From Pleionea sediminis (GTDB lineage Bacteria; Pseudomonadota; Gammaproteobacteria; Enterobacterales; Kangiellaceae), in assembly GCF_007570825.1 (NCBI RefSeq), contig NZ_SUNB01000006.1, forward strand, positions 62,001 through 126,000: a DNA stretch of 64,000 bases. Reading direction: 5' to 3'. The position numbers and the translations under genes were made by a program. Below, piece by piece: positions 55,861 to 64,000 of the stretch. Below the pieces are notes generated by a model. It saw nothing but the letters and a program-made list of their open reading frames with translations, had not been told where the DNA came from and did not search any database. Each line of letters starts with the position of its first letter. Position 1 is the stretch's first letter.

Positions 55861-56463
55861 ATGAAACAATCACCACTTTTGGAGAGCTTGATAGAAGCTC
55901 TCCGTTGCTTACCTGGTGTCGGGCGCAAAAGCGCCCAGCGCATGAGTTATCATTTATTGGAACGTGATCGAATGGGTGGCGCTCATTTGGCTGCTATTCT
56001 GAGTCAGGCAATGGAGCAAATTAAACACTGTAAGCAGTGTAAAAATTTTACTGAGCAAGAGCTCTGTTCTATTTGCAGTAATCCAAAGCGTGATTCGTCG
56101 CTTGTTTGTGTGGTTGAATCTCCAGCCGATGTGATCGCGATAGAAAGTTCTGGTGTTTTTAGCGGTACCTATTTTGTATTAATGGGACACTTATCACCGC
56201 TCGACGGAATTGGACCTGATGACCTGGGCCTTGATATATTTCAACAGCATCTGGCACAAGGAAATGTAAAAGAAATTATTATGGCAACGGGATCGACTAT
56301 CGAAGGTGAAGCAACCGCGCATTATATTCGTGACATGGTTGAGTCTTATAATATTCCGGTGACGCGAATTGCTCAAGGCGTTCCTATGGGGGGTGAGTTA
56401 GAGTATATCGATTCCAATACTTTGGCACGCTCGATTACAGAACGAAGAAAGTTAGAGTTTTAA
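55861..56463 (+). CDS. recR: Recombination protein RecR
   Basis: Acts with RecFO to load RecA at gaps. The 200-residue protein has the HhH region [20 protein letters not shown], a C4 zinc finger (C57, C60, C69, C72), a Toprim domain (about 80-175) with [15 protein letters not shown] and a C-terminal Walker B-like end. Length equals E. coli RecR. It closes the dnaX-ybaB-recR operon. Confidence 0.96.
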   Translation: MKQSPLLESLIEALRCLPGVGRKSAQRMSYHLLERDRMGGAHLAAILSQAMEQIKHCKQCKNFTEQELCSICSNPKRDSSLVCVVESPADVIAIESSGVFSGTYFVLMGHLSPLDGIGPDDLGLDIFQQHLAQGNVKEIIMATGSTIEGEATAHYIRDMVESYNIPVTRIAQGVPMGGELEYIDSNTLARSITERRKLEF

Positions 56464-56588
56464 GTCGATTTTTTATAAGAAACTTATAATTCCATAAATA
56501 ATTGATTTAAGAGACACTCCCCAGGGCAGCATGGAGCGGATATAAGCTGCTATAGTTAAGGTAGGATTTCGTAAAGGAATGTGCTGCC

Positions 56589-56924
56589 TTGTTAACCTAC
56601 AAAGGGTTCGTTGCCCAGCTCGAATATGAGCCCGAATCCGATTGCATTTTAGGCGAAGTAATAAACGCACAAGATGTTCTCATATTCGAAGGCAAAAGCC
56701 TCAAAGATTTAAAATCCCGCTTTAGTCAGGTCATTGATGAGTATTTAGAGCTCAATCGAGACAGTCATAAAAGTAGTGTTACGCCGTTTGTTGGTCGCTT
56801 CACGATTTGTTTGAATCCAGATGATCAGGAGCGGGTATTTTCCGCTGCTAAAAAGGAAGCCATTGGTGTGCAACATTGGTTGAATCGCGAACTGCAGTTT
56901 ATCATTAAAAAAATTCAGGATTAA
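56589..56924 (+). CDS. HicB-family protein, no HicA partner seen
   Basis: A 111-residue protein with the partially degraded RNase-H-like HicB fold at residues 1-60 (YKGFVAQLEYEPESDCILGEV, read in two parts, then DVLIFEGKSLKDLKSRF) and a C-terminal ribbon-helix-helix-like segment with FTICLNPDDQERVFSAAKKE. The start is a TTG with AAGGA 10 bases upstream; no in-frame ATG is available. HicB antitoxins usually pair with a HicA toxin, but neither flank holds one. It may be an orphan regulator. Confidence 0.8.
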   Translation: MLTYKGFVAQLEYEPESDCILGEVINAQDVLIFEGKSLKDLKSRFSQVIDEYLELNRDSHKSSVTPFVGRFTICLNPDDQERVFSAAKKEAIGVQHWLNRELQFIIKKIQD

Positions 56925-57025
56925 TGCCTCTAACCTGTTGAAAAATATTTGCCTGCCCCCATTAAACTCTCACTGAATTGAAACTCATATTTTAATGATT
57001 CTTATCTGACGGAGGTACAGGTTCA

Positions 57026-58918
57026 ATGAGTGAGACAGCGTCTATGGAAAAACACAGTTTTCAGACTGAAGTTAAACAGCTATTGCACTTGATGGTTCAT
57101 TCTTTGTACAGCAACAAAGAGATCTTTTTGCGAGAGCTAATTTCTAATGCGGCTGATGCCGTTGATAAATTGCGTTTTAAGTCGCTCGATAACGCCAATT
57201 TAATTGCTGATGATCCAGAATTCCGCATTCGGATTACGACGGATGAAAAGGCCGGCACTTTGACCATCAGTGACAATGGTATCGGCATGAGCAAAGACGA
57301 TTTAATGTCGAATCTGGGAACCATTGCACGCTCTGGCACCGCGGAATTTATCTCTCAACTTTCTGGCGATCAGAAAAAAGACGCTAATCTAATTGGACAA
57401 TTTGGAGTTGGGTTTTACTCCGGCTTTATTGTTGCCGATAAAATGACGGTTATTTCAAAAGCAGCCGGTTCAGATGAAGCTTGGCAATGGCAGTCAGAAG
57501 GTGAAGGTGAATTTGAATTAGCAGAAGCCGAGCGTAGTACACGTGGAACCGATGTTATTTTACATTTGAAAGAAGCTGAAAAAGACTTTTTAAACGATTG
57601 GCGCTTGCGTTCAATCATTAGCAAATACTCAGATCACATTTCAGTGCCTGTTGAAATGCTAAAACCGGCCGAACCAGCTGAAGAAGGCGAAGAAGCGAAA
57701 CCATCGACTGAATTTGAATTGGTTAATAAAGCAACGGCTTTGTGGACGCGCTCTAAGTCGGATATTTCTGATGAAGAATATAAAGAATTTTATAAACATA
57801 TTTCGCACGATTTTGCTGAGCCTGTTACATGGGCACACAACAAAGTCGAAGGGAAGCAAGAGTACACCAGCTTATTGTATATCCCTAAAAATGCGCCTTA
57901 CGATATGTGGAATCGAGAGCGTTCTCGTGGTGTGAAGCTGTACGTCCAGCGAGTATTTATTATGGATGACGCTGAGCAGTTTTTACCGGTATATCTGCGT
58001 TTTGTACGCGGCGTACTTGATAGTAATGATTTACCTCTCAACGTTTCTCGAGAAATTTTACAAGACAGTTCAGTCACACAATCTTTGAAAAATGCTTGTG
58101 TGAAACGAGTGTTAGGTATGTTGGAAAAATTAGCAAAGTCTAATGCTGAGGAGTATCAACATTTCTGGGGACAATTCGGAAATGTAATTAAAGAAGGTCT
58201 GGGGGAAGATTTCAGCAATCGAGAAAAAATTGCAGGCTTATTACGGTTCGCTTCAACTCACAACGACACGGAAACACAAGACGTTTCGCTTGATGCTTAT
58301 ATTGAGCGAATGGGTGAAGCGCAAGATAAAATTTATTATATTACCGCTGAAAGTTTTGAAACGGCCAAGAATAGCCCTCACTTAGAAGTTTTCCGCAAAA
58401 AAGGCATTGAAGTTTTACTACTTTCGGATCGTATTGATGAATGGGCAATTTCTCAATTAACCGATTACAAAGACAAGAAACTTGTTTCTGTTACACAGGG
58501 TGATCTTGATTTAGGTGATTTAGAAGACGAAGCCGAGAAAGAAGAACGCGAAAAGGTTGAGAAAGAATCGCAACCGTTAGTTGAGCGTTTTAAAGAAGAG
58601 CTTGGTGAGCGGGTTAAAGAAGTGAAAGTTACCCATCGTTTGACCGATTCTCCGGCTTGTGTTGTCTCTCCCGAAGGTGATATGTCGGCACAAATGGCGC
58701 GATTAATGGCCGCAGCAGGGCAAGATATGCCTGAGATTAAGCCGGTGTTCGAGATTAATCCTGAGCATCCATTGGTTAAACTAGCGGCAGAAAAAGACGG
58801 CGATGAGTTTAAAGATTGGGCATTATTCTTATTTGACCAAGCCATGTTGTCTGAAAGTGGTTCACTGAAAGATCCGGGCACGTTTACTCGTCGCTTGAAC
58901 AAGCTATTGATGAAGTAA
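57026..58918 (+). CDS. htpG: Chaperone HtpG (Hsp90)
   Basis: Cytosolic ATP-dependent dimeric chaperone of 630 residues. GHKL ATPase domain (about 1-220) with [39 protein letters not shown] and [11 protein letters not shown]; middle domain with [19 protein letters not shown] and [13 protein letters not shown]-terminal dimerisation domain. Length matches E. coli HtpG. GGAGGT precedes the ATG. A strong terminator follows. Confidence 0.96.
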   Translation: MSETASMEKHSFQTEVKQLLHLMVHSLYSNKEIFLRELISNAADAVDKLRFKSLDNANLIADDPEFRIRITTDEKAGTLTISDNGIGMSKDDLMSNLGTIARSGTAEFISQLSGDQKKDANLIGQFGVGFYSGFIVADKMTVISKAAGSDEAWQWQSEGEGEFELAEAERSTRGTDVILHLKEAEKDFLNDWRLRSIISKYSDHISVPVEMLKPAEPAEEGEEAKPSTEFELVNKATALWTRSKSDISDEEYKEFYKHISHDFAEPVTWAHNKVEGKQEYTSLLYIPKNAPYDMWNRERSRGVKLYVQRVFIMDDAEQFLPVYLRFVRGVLDSNDLPLNVSREILQDSSVTQSLKNACVKRVLGMLEKLAKSNAEEYQHFWGQFGNVIKEGLGEDFSNREKIAGLLRFASTHNDTETQDVSLDAYIERMGEAQDKIYYITAESFETAKNSPHLEVFRKKGIEVLLLSDRIDEWAISQLTDYKDKKLVSVTQGDLDLGDLEDEAEKEEREKVEKESQPLVERFKEELGERVKEVKVTHRLTDSPACVVSPEGDMSAQMARLMAAAGQDMPEIKPVFEINPEHPLVKLAAEKDGDEFKDWALFLFDQAMLSESGSLKDPGTFTRRLNKLLMK

Positions 58919-58941
58919 GACTATCTTGACTTAACTGAATC

Positions 58942-58972
58942 AAAAAGGGCTGCCGTTGGGCAGCCCTTTTTT
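58942..58972 (+). terminator. Rho-independent terminator after htpG
   Basis: AAAAAGGGCTGCC and GGCAGCCCTTTTTT form a 13-bp stem with a GTTG loop, ending in six T, about 24 bases after the stop. Confidence 0.94.
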
Positions 58973-59181
58973 CTAGGTCAATGAGTAAAAATCCAGTAAG
59001 AAGGCATCAGGCGAGATAATTGCCTGAAATCTAATCATATGTTGCTAAATTTTCTCGACATTCGATATTACTCTGGAAAAGAGCCACAATTTCCTTGAGT
59101 TAGCCTTGCGTGATCGGTATCTTAGCGTCTACACAGATGAATTGGTCATTGGTTTGGCCGGATAATCGGCCTTCAGAATAA

Positions 59182-59859
<678 letters not shown>

Positions 59860-59874
59860 TCACTTGCTCATACT

Positions 59875-60870
59875 ATGACAATTTCAAATAAATTAGGTGT
59901 GCTTTTAGTTAATTTGGGCACACCTGATGAACCGACATCTGCTGCGGTTCGAAAATATTTAGCAGAATTCCTCCACGACAAGCGCGTTGTCGATCTTTCT
60001 CGCTGGATCTGGTGCCCAGTACTTCACGGGATTATTCTCCGGGTTCGTCCACCAAAAGTCGCTAAGTTATACCAGGCTATTTGGACGGACGAGGGTGCGC
60101 CGTTACTGGCTATTTCTAAAAAGCAAACGAGTAAATTACGGCAATTCTTTCGAGAGAATGAGGTTAACGTTTCTGTCGAGTTAGCCATGAATTACGGTAA
60201 CCCTTCGATATCGAGTGGATTGGAAAAATTGCGCGACTGTTCGCGAATTTTAGTACTTCCCTTGTATCCGCAGTTTTCATCGGCGACGACGGCTTCGGTA
60301 TTTGACCGAATCGCAAAAGTACAGGCTGCCCAATGGAATTTGCCAGCAATGGATTTTGTGCGTGATTATCATGATCATCCGCTCTATATTAAAGCGCTTG
60401 CTGAATCCGTCCGTCGACATTGGCAAAATAACGAGCGGGGCGATCGTTTGTTAATGTCCTTTCATGGTATACCACAACGTTATGCAACAAACGGTGATCC
60501 TTATCCAAATGAATGTGCAAGAACCGCAGAGTTATTGGCTGAGGAGTTAGGTTTGTCGAGTGACGAGTGGATTCTGTGCTTTCAGTCCCGATTTGGTAGA
60601 GAGCTCTGGTTACAACCTTACACTGATAAAACTATGGAAAAGTTAGGTCAGCAAAAATTGTCGGTTGATGTTATATGTCCTGGTTTTTCTGCTGACTGTT
60701 TAGAAACGATTGAAGAAATAGAGCAAGAGAATAAAGAGATTTTTCAGCAAAGTGGTGGACAGCGATATCATTATATTCCATGTTTGAATGATGATGATCA
60801 ACACATTGTGATGATGGCCGAAATTATCCAATCGCGTTTAAATATTCAATCGACAGTAACCGCCGTTTGA
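59875..60870 (+). CDS. hemH: Ferrochelatase
   Basis: Inserts Fe2+ into protoporphyrin IX, the last step of haem synthesis, at the inner face of the cytoplasmic membrane. The 331-residue protein has LGVLLVNLGTPDEPT, LVLPLYPQFSSATTASV, the catalytic histidine in LMSFHGIPQRY and a glutamate in CPGFSADCLETIEEIEQE. No [2Fe-2S] C-terminal cluster. It follows adk closely and probably shares its transcript. It links functionally to the ccm haem pathway at the other end of the window. Confidence 0.95.
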   Translation: MTISNKLGVLLVNLGTPDEPTSAAVRKYLAEFLHDKRVVDLSRWIWCPVLHGIILRVRPPKVAKLYQAIWTDEGAPLLAISKKQTSKLRQFFRENEVNVSVELAMNYGNPSISSGLEKLRDCSRILVLPLYPQFSSATTASVFDRIAKVQAAQWNLPAMDFVRDYHDHPLYIKALAESVRRHWQNNERGDRLLMSFHGIPQRYATNGDPYPNECARTAELLAEELGLSSDEWILCFQSRFGRELWLQPYTDKTMEKLGQQKLSVDVICPGFSADCLETIEEIEQENKEIFQQSGGQRYHYIPCLNDDDQHIVMMAEIIQSRLNIQSTVTAV

Positions 60871-60886
60871 ACAAGAGGTAACATCA

Positions 60887-61186
60887 ATTAAACAGAAGTT
60901 TGGGCAATGCTTATTATGTGGAAGAGTGACTGATCTTACTTTTCATCACTTGATTCCGCGTAAAATGCATCGTCGAAAACGCTTTCAAAAGCTATACTCC
61001 AAGGAACAACTGAATCAGGGCATTGATATCTGCCGGTTATGTCACCGTGGCATCCATAAAATATATGATGAAATGATTCTGGCAAACCAATTCAATTCAT
61101 TGCAACAATTACTTAATGACGAAGTCTTAGCCCGGCATTTTAGTTGGGTATCTAAACAAAAAGTTAAAGCCGAAAAGCGTAGGTAA
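60887..61186 (+). CDS. Small HNH-type zinc protein with a probable ATT start
   Basis: HNH-endonuclease-like protein of about 99 residues. The zinc pair CLLCGRVTDLTFHHLIPR and the later CRLCHRGIHKIYDEM are characteristic. The first in-frame standard start is a GTG at 60926, which would remove the CxxC. The frame stays open upstream, and an ATT at 60887 lies 8 bases after AGAGG (60874-60878), giving a product that keeps both CxxC pairs. No ATG, GTG or TTG fits in between. Substrate unknown; small single-domain HNH proteins of this type are common but little studied. It is tucked between hemH and yjdF-like. Confidence 0.75.
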   Translation: MKQKFGQCLLCGRVTDLTFHHLIPRKMHRRKRFQKLYSKEQLNQGIDICRLCHRGIHKIYDEMILANQFNSLQQLLNDEVLARHFSWVSKQKVKAEKRR

Positions 61187-61190
61187 TCGT

Positions 61191-61787
61191 ATGAAGAAAG
61201 TTAGCTGGTTATTGGTGTTTTTTCTTGTACTAATCTGGTCGGGAATACAACCTAAAGATACTCTCACCTGGTTTCTCGAAGTCTTGCCGGCAATCATCGG
61301 TTTAGTCATTATCGCTTCAACTTATCAACGTTTTCCATTAACTCAATTGTTATATATCTTAATTTTAATTCACTCGGTCGTTTTAATGATCGGTGGACAT
61401 TATACTTATGCCGAGGTGCCTTTGGGGCACTGGTTTCAAGATTGGTTTGGATGGCAAAGAAATAATTACGATAAACTCGGGCACTTTTTGCAAGGGTTTG
61501 TGCCTGCAATCATCGCACGCGAATTATTTGTTCGACATCAAGTCATAAATGGACGTCACTGGCAAAACTTGTTGATCATTTCGGTGTGTCTGGCATTCAG
61601 CGCTTTTTATGAGTTAATAGAGTGGTGGGTTGCTCTGTTGTCCGATGAGGCTGCAGAATCTTTTCTTGGTACTCAGGGATACGTTTGGGACACTCAATCG
61701 GACATGATGTATGCGCTGATTGGTGCTATTGTCGCCTTAGTAGCTCTCGGACATTGGCACGATCGCCAAATCCGAGCGCTGAAATAA
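61191..61787 (+). CDS. DUF2238 (YjdF-like) inner-membrane protein
   Basis: A 198-residue polytopic membrane protein with about five to six hydrophobic helices. Family landmarks: YDKLGHFLQGFVPAIIARE, LAFSAFYELIEWWVALL, FLGTQGYVWDTQSDMMYALI and the terminal WHDRQIRALK. Function unknown. It is 4 bases after the HNH gene and so probably co-transcribed. Its stop is 17 bases from the end of convergent glrR, with no clear terminator. Confidence 0.88.
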   Translation: MKKVSWLLVFFLVLIWSGIQPKDTLTWFLEVLPAIIGLVIIASTYQRFPLTQLLYILILIHSVVLMIGGHYTYAEVPLGHWFQDWFGWQRNNYDKLGHFLQGFVPAIIARELFVRHQVINGRHWQNLLIISVCLAFSAFYELIEWWVALLSDEAAESFLGTQGYVWDTQSDMMYALIGAIVALVALGHWHDRQIRALK

Positions 61788-61804
61788 CTGAGACACTGTT
61801 CGAT

Positions 61805-63184
61805 TTAAGTTAATTGCCGCGCAACACGACTCGTTTCTGCGAGTACAAAGTGATTGGTATCGATGTTGTGTCGTTTAACAATTTTATAAAAATCTGAGCG
61901 ATTTCGACCTGCTAGTTTTGCGGCGTCAGGAATTGAGCCATTCGTTTGTTTAAGCAATTGCTTAACGTAGTTTCTTTCAAAAGCTTGTTTGGCTTCTGTT
62001 AATGGTGTAATAGCTTGCTCATCGGTTGGTAAGCTGGAGCGAACTAAAGACTCTGATATAACTTTGCTTGGACTCAAAGCAACGGTTCTTTCTACAAGAT
62101 TTTGTAGTTGTCGAATATTACCTGGCCAATGATACCCCATGAGTAATTGCATTGCTTCTTCAGAAAACTTTCGTTGTGTTTGATTATTTTGTGATGCTAC
62201 CTGATTTAGAAAGTGATTTACCAGTAAAGGAACATCTTCTTTTCGATCACGTAACCTTGGTAATTCGAGATTCACGACATTGAGACGATAAAATAAATCT
62301 TCACGAAATTCGCCGGTAGAAATTTGTTTTTCAATGTGTCGGTGCGTTGCCGCAATTACGCGAACATCAACGGGTATGTGCTGTGTCGAGCCGACGGGGC
62401 GAACGGTCTCTTCTTGTAAGACACGTAATAATTTAACCTGCAATGAGAGTGGCATGTCACCAATTTCATCCAAAAATAAAGTTCCCTGGTCTGCAGCCTG
62501 AAAAAGTCCTTGATGATCATTATTTGCGCCAGTAAATGCACCTTTTTTATGACCGAATAATTCAGACTCAAGTAACTCAGAAGGAATCGCTCCACAGTTG
62601 ATTGGAATAAATGGATTATTATGGCGTCGGCTGGCAGAGTGAATCGCTTGCGCTAATAATTCTTTTCCAGTACCACTATCGCCAGTAATGAATACACTCA
62701 CATTACTTTGGGCAACCATTTTTGCTTGCTCTAATAATTCAAACATACGTGGACTTCGGGTGATAATATTTGAAGACCACTCATCGGGCTGATTGACAAC
62801 CGTTGTTGTGTTGCAAGCTTGCTCTAACGTAGTTATTAATTCCTGTTTATTAATAGGTTTTGTTAAAAATGCAAAAACACCTTTTTGAGCTGCAACGACA
62901 GCATCAGGAATAGAACCATGAGCAGTTAGCATAATAACGGGTAATAGCGGGCGTATCTGATGAATTTTTTCGAGCAGTTGCATACCATCCATGCCGTCCA
63001 TCTTGAGGTCGGTGATGACTGCTGAAGGTGAAAAGTTATCGAGTTTATCGAGCGCTTCCTGACCAGAGCTACAGCAACAGGTATTAAAGCCTGCCGCAGT
63101 TAATCGCATATCGAGTAATTGTAGTAAGTCGTGGTCATCGTCGACAACCAGTACCGAAACACTGTTTGAATTATTGTCTTTCAT
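61805..63184 (-). CDS. glrR: Sigma-54-dependent response regulator GlrR (QseF)
   Basis: Activator of sigma-54 promoters for envelope stress and small RNA control. The 459-residue protein has a receiver (about 10-125; SAVITDLKMDGMDG with the phosphoacceptor Asp), an AAA+ domain (about 145-370) with GDSGTGKELLAQAIH, the sigma-54 contact loop GAFTGAN and TLFLDEIGDMP, and a Fis-type HTH (about 420-450, IPDAAKLAGRNRSDFYKIVK). It lies one base downstream of the qseG-like gene, in the order glrK-qseG-glrR. Confidence 0.94.
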   Translation of the reverse strand: MKDNNSNSVSVLVVDDDHDLLQLLDMRLTAAGFNTCCCSSGQEALDKLDNFSPSAVITDLKMDGMDGMQLLEKIHQIRPLLPVIMLTAHGSIPDAVVAAQKGVFAFLTKPINKQELITTLEQACNTTTVVNQPDEWSSNIITRSPRMFELLEQAKMVAQSNVSVFITGDSGTGKELLAQAIHSASRRHNNPFIPINCGAIPSELLESELFGHKKGAFTGANNDHQGLFQAADQGTLFLDEIGDMPLSLQVKLLRVLQEETVRPVGSTQHIPVDVRVIAATHRHIEKQISTGEFREDLFYRLNVVNLELPRLRDRKEDVPLLVNHFLNQVASQNNQTQRKFSEEAMQLLMGYHWPGNIRQLQNLVERTVALSPSKVISESLVRSSLPTDEQAITPLTEAKQAFERNYVKQLLKQTNGSIPDAAKLAGRNRSDFYKIVKRHNIDTNHFVLAETSRVARQLT

Positions 63185-63185
63185 T

Positions 63186-63701
63186 TTATCGCTCCCTTAA
63201 ATTTATTTCTTGCTCAATTTTTGTGAGCGCTTCGATCGTTTTATGAAGCTTGTTAATAACTTTGTCTTTTTCTTGAATGCTATCGTTATGTATTTTTAAT
63301 TGAGCATTCAACATGGTTGCCAACGAGTGATAGGTGTCTGGCCAATGTTTCTCATGCATTAATTTGTTTAACTGTTTTTTAAAAAGCTTTGAGAAACTTT
63401 CTGGGTAACAACTTGTCAGAACAAAAATCTCTAACTCCGAAGAGGGCTCCGATTCTTGTTGGTATTTCGAAATTTCCTGTTTTACCGAGCGGTTGTTTAA
63501 TTGACAACGGTGTGTTCGGTAGGTCAAAACAGTGTCGATATTTGGAAATAATGACTTCTCTAAATTAATCGGAAGTGGTGTTTGCCACTGGCCATCAACT
63601 GTTTTGTAAGCGGCATCTGAACGTTGTGTTTGACATCCAGTGATTAAACCCAAAACCGTAGTAAGCAATAGTGTGAGTAGCATTATTGATTGTTTTGTCA
63701 T
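63186..63701 (-). CDS. qseG: QseG-like lipoprotein
   Basis: Outer-membrane lipoprotein that in enterobacteria modulates the GlrK/QseE kinase. The 171-residue protein has a signal with lipobox LITGC (Cys at about 23), a central region with paired cysteines (THRCQLNN and LTSCYPE) and a helical C-terminus (KVINKLHKTIEALTKIEQEI) suited to a coiled coil. Identity rests largely on its place between glrK and glrR; the sequence itself is weakly conserved. It overlaps glrK by four bases. Confidence 0.78.
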   Translation of the reverse strand: MTKQSIMLLTLLLTTVLGLITGCQTQRSDAAYKTVDGQWQTPLPINLEKSLFPNIDTVLTYRTHRCQLNNRSVKQEISKYQQESEPSSELEIFVLTSCYPESFSKLFKKQLNKLMHEKHWPDTYHSLATMLNAQLKIHNDSIQEKDKVINKLHKTIEALTKIEQEINLRER

Positions 63702-64000
63702 GAGATACTCACTGTATTAGGAAACGAAATAGTAAATTCAGTGCCTTGATTGAGTTCGGATGTCACAGAAATTTCTCCCTGCATGGTTTCAACGCACTCT
63801 TTAACAATAGCAAGCCCAATACCGCTTCCCTTAACGGCACTTTGACGTTGACTATTTCCTTGATAAAAAGGTTCAAACACTTTTTCAAGTTCGCTTTCCT
63901 CAATTCCTAACCCGTTATCTTTCACCGAAAGATACCAGTTTGAATCGTTTTGCTTCCAATCTACATTGATTTTGGCAACTTCTTTAGAGTAATAAATTGC
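63698..64000 (-). CDS. glrK: Sensor kinase GlrK (QseE), C-terminal part (cut by window edge)
   Basis: The minus strand is open from base 64000 to the stop at 63698, about 100 codons, with no need for an internal start. It shows the end of a histidine-kinase ATPase domain: SVKDNGLGIEESELEKVFEPF (read in two parts; G1 and F-box) and KGSGIGLAIVKECVETM (G2), then the final strands ISVTSELNQGTEFTISFP. The sensor and dimerisation parts lie beyond the window. Gene order with qseG and glrR gives the name. Confidence 0.85.
   Translation of the reverse strand, partial: AIYYSKEVAKINVDWKQNDSNWYLSVKDNGLGIEESELEKVFEPFYQGNSQRQSAVKGSGIGLAIVKECVETMQGEISVTSELNQGTEFTISFPNTVSIS

Overview
The window is a gammaproteobacterial chromosome segment, moderately AT-rich by eye. 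The gene order dnaX-ybaB-recR ... htpG-adk-hemH and the group pabB-nudL-sdaA match enterobacterial synteny. Complete ccmABCDEFGHI, cysJIH, a class II ilvC divergent from ilvY, and glrK-qseG-glrR also point to Gammaproteobacteria. An aquatic or marine lineage related to Kangiella/Aliikangiella is my guess, not something the sequence proves. I saw no insertion sequence, prophage, CRISPR array or tRNA.

Layout. 1-632: start of a FliK-like gene, minus strand, cut by the window edge. 720-7703: all nine cytochrome c maturation genes in one tight run. 7974-10050: a three-gene RiPP operon of the bufferin/MNIO type. Its precursor carries seven tandem KCGEGKCG-type units (14 cysteines) written in near-identical 45-bp DNA repeats. 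10106-17536: mlaA, a PilZ protein, a receiver-PP2C phosphatase with a STAS partner, a receiver-TPR protein with a soluble histidine kinase, and a 5'-nucleotidase. 17807-24135: cysB, a lipase-like hydrolase, a CPBP protease, sdaA, nudL, pabB. 24355-36091: central carbon genes (class I fumarase, prpB, prpC, glutaryl-CoA dehydrogenase, acnB) interspersed with ompW, trmO, a YceI protein, an SGNH esterase and a MobA-like transferase. 36270-38153: small envelope genes and an orphan Hcp-like gene. 38363-44009: cysJIH and a CNNM/CBS membrane protein. 44540-50762: a lysyl-endopeptidase-like protease with a GlyGly-CTERM tail, ilvC/ilvY and a DUF4097-like repeat protein. 50856-52611: an RsbW-like kinase with a STAS antagonist, and a hemerythrin protein. 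53031-64000: the SRP RNA, the dnaX to hemH housekeeping block, an HNH protein, a YjdF-like protein, and glrR-qseG-glrK (cut by the edge).

How they work together. The Ccm proteins move haem and reduce apocytochrome thiols in the periplasm. The Buf operon just downstream should make a secreted, cysteine-modified, probably copper-binding peptide, so the first 10 kb concerns periplasmic thiol and metal chemistry. Two separate partner-switching loci (11.6-13.3 kb and 50.9-51.6 kb), plus PilZ and the receiver-TPR/kinase pair, suggest a regulatory layer for motility, surface life or stress. Tandem FNR-type boxes before ompW point to oxygen control.

Best leads: the multi-core bufferin-like precursor; an A10 slippery tract in dnaX with stops in both alternative frames directly after it; the class II FNR promoter architecture of ompW; and the GlyGly-CTERM protease.
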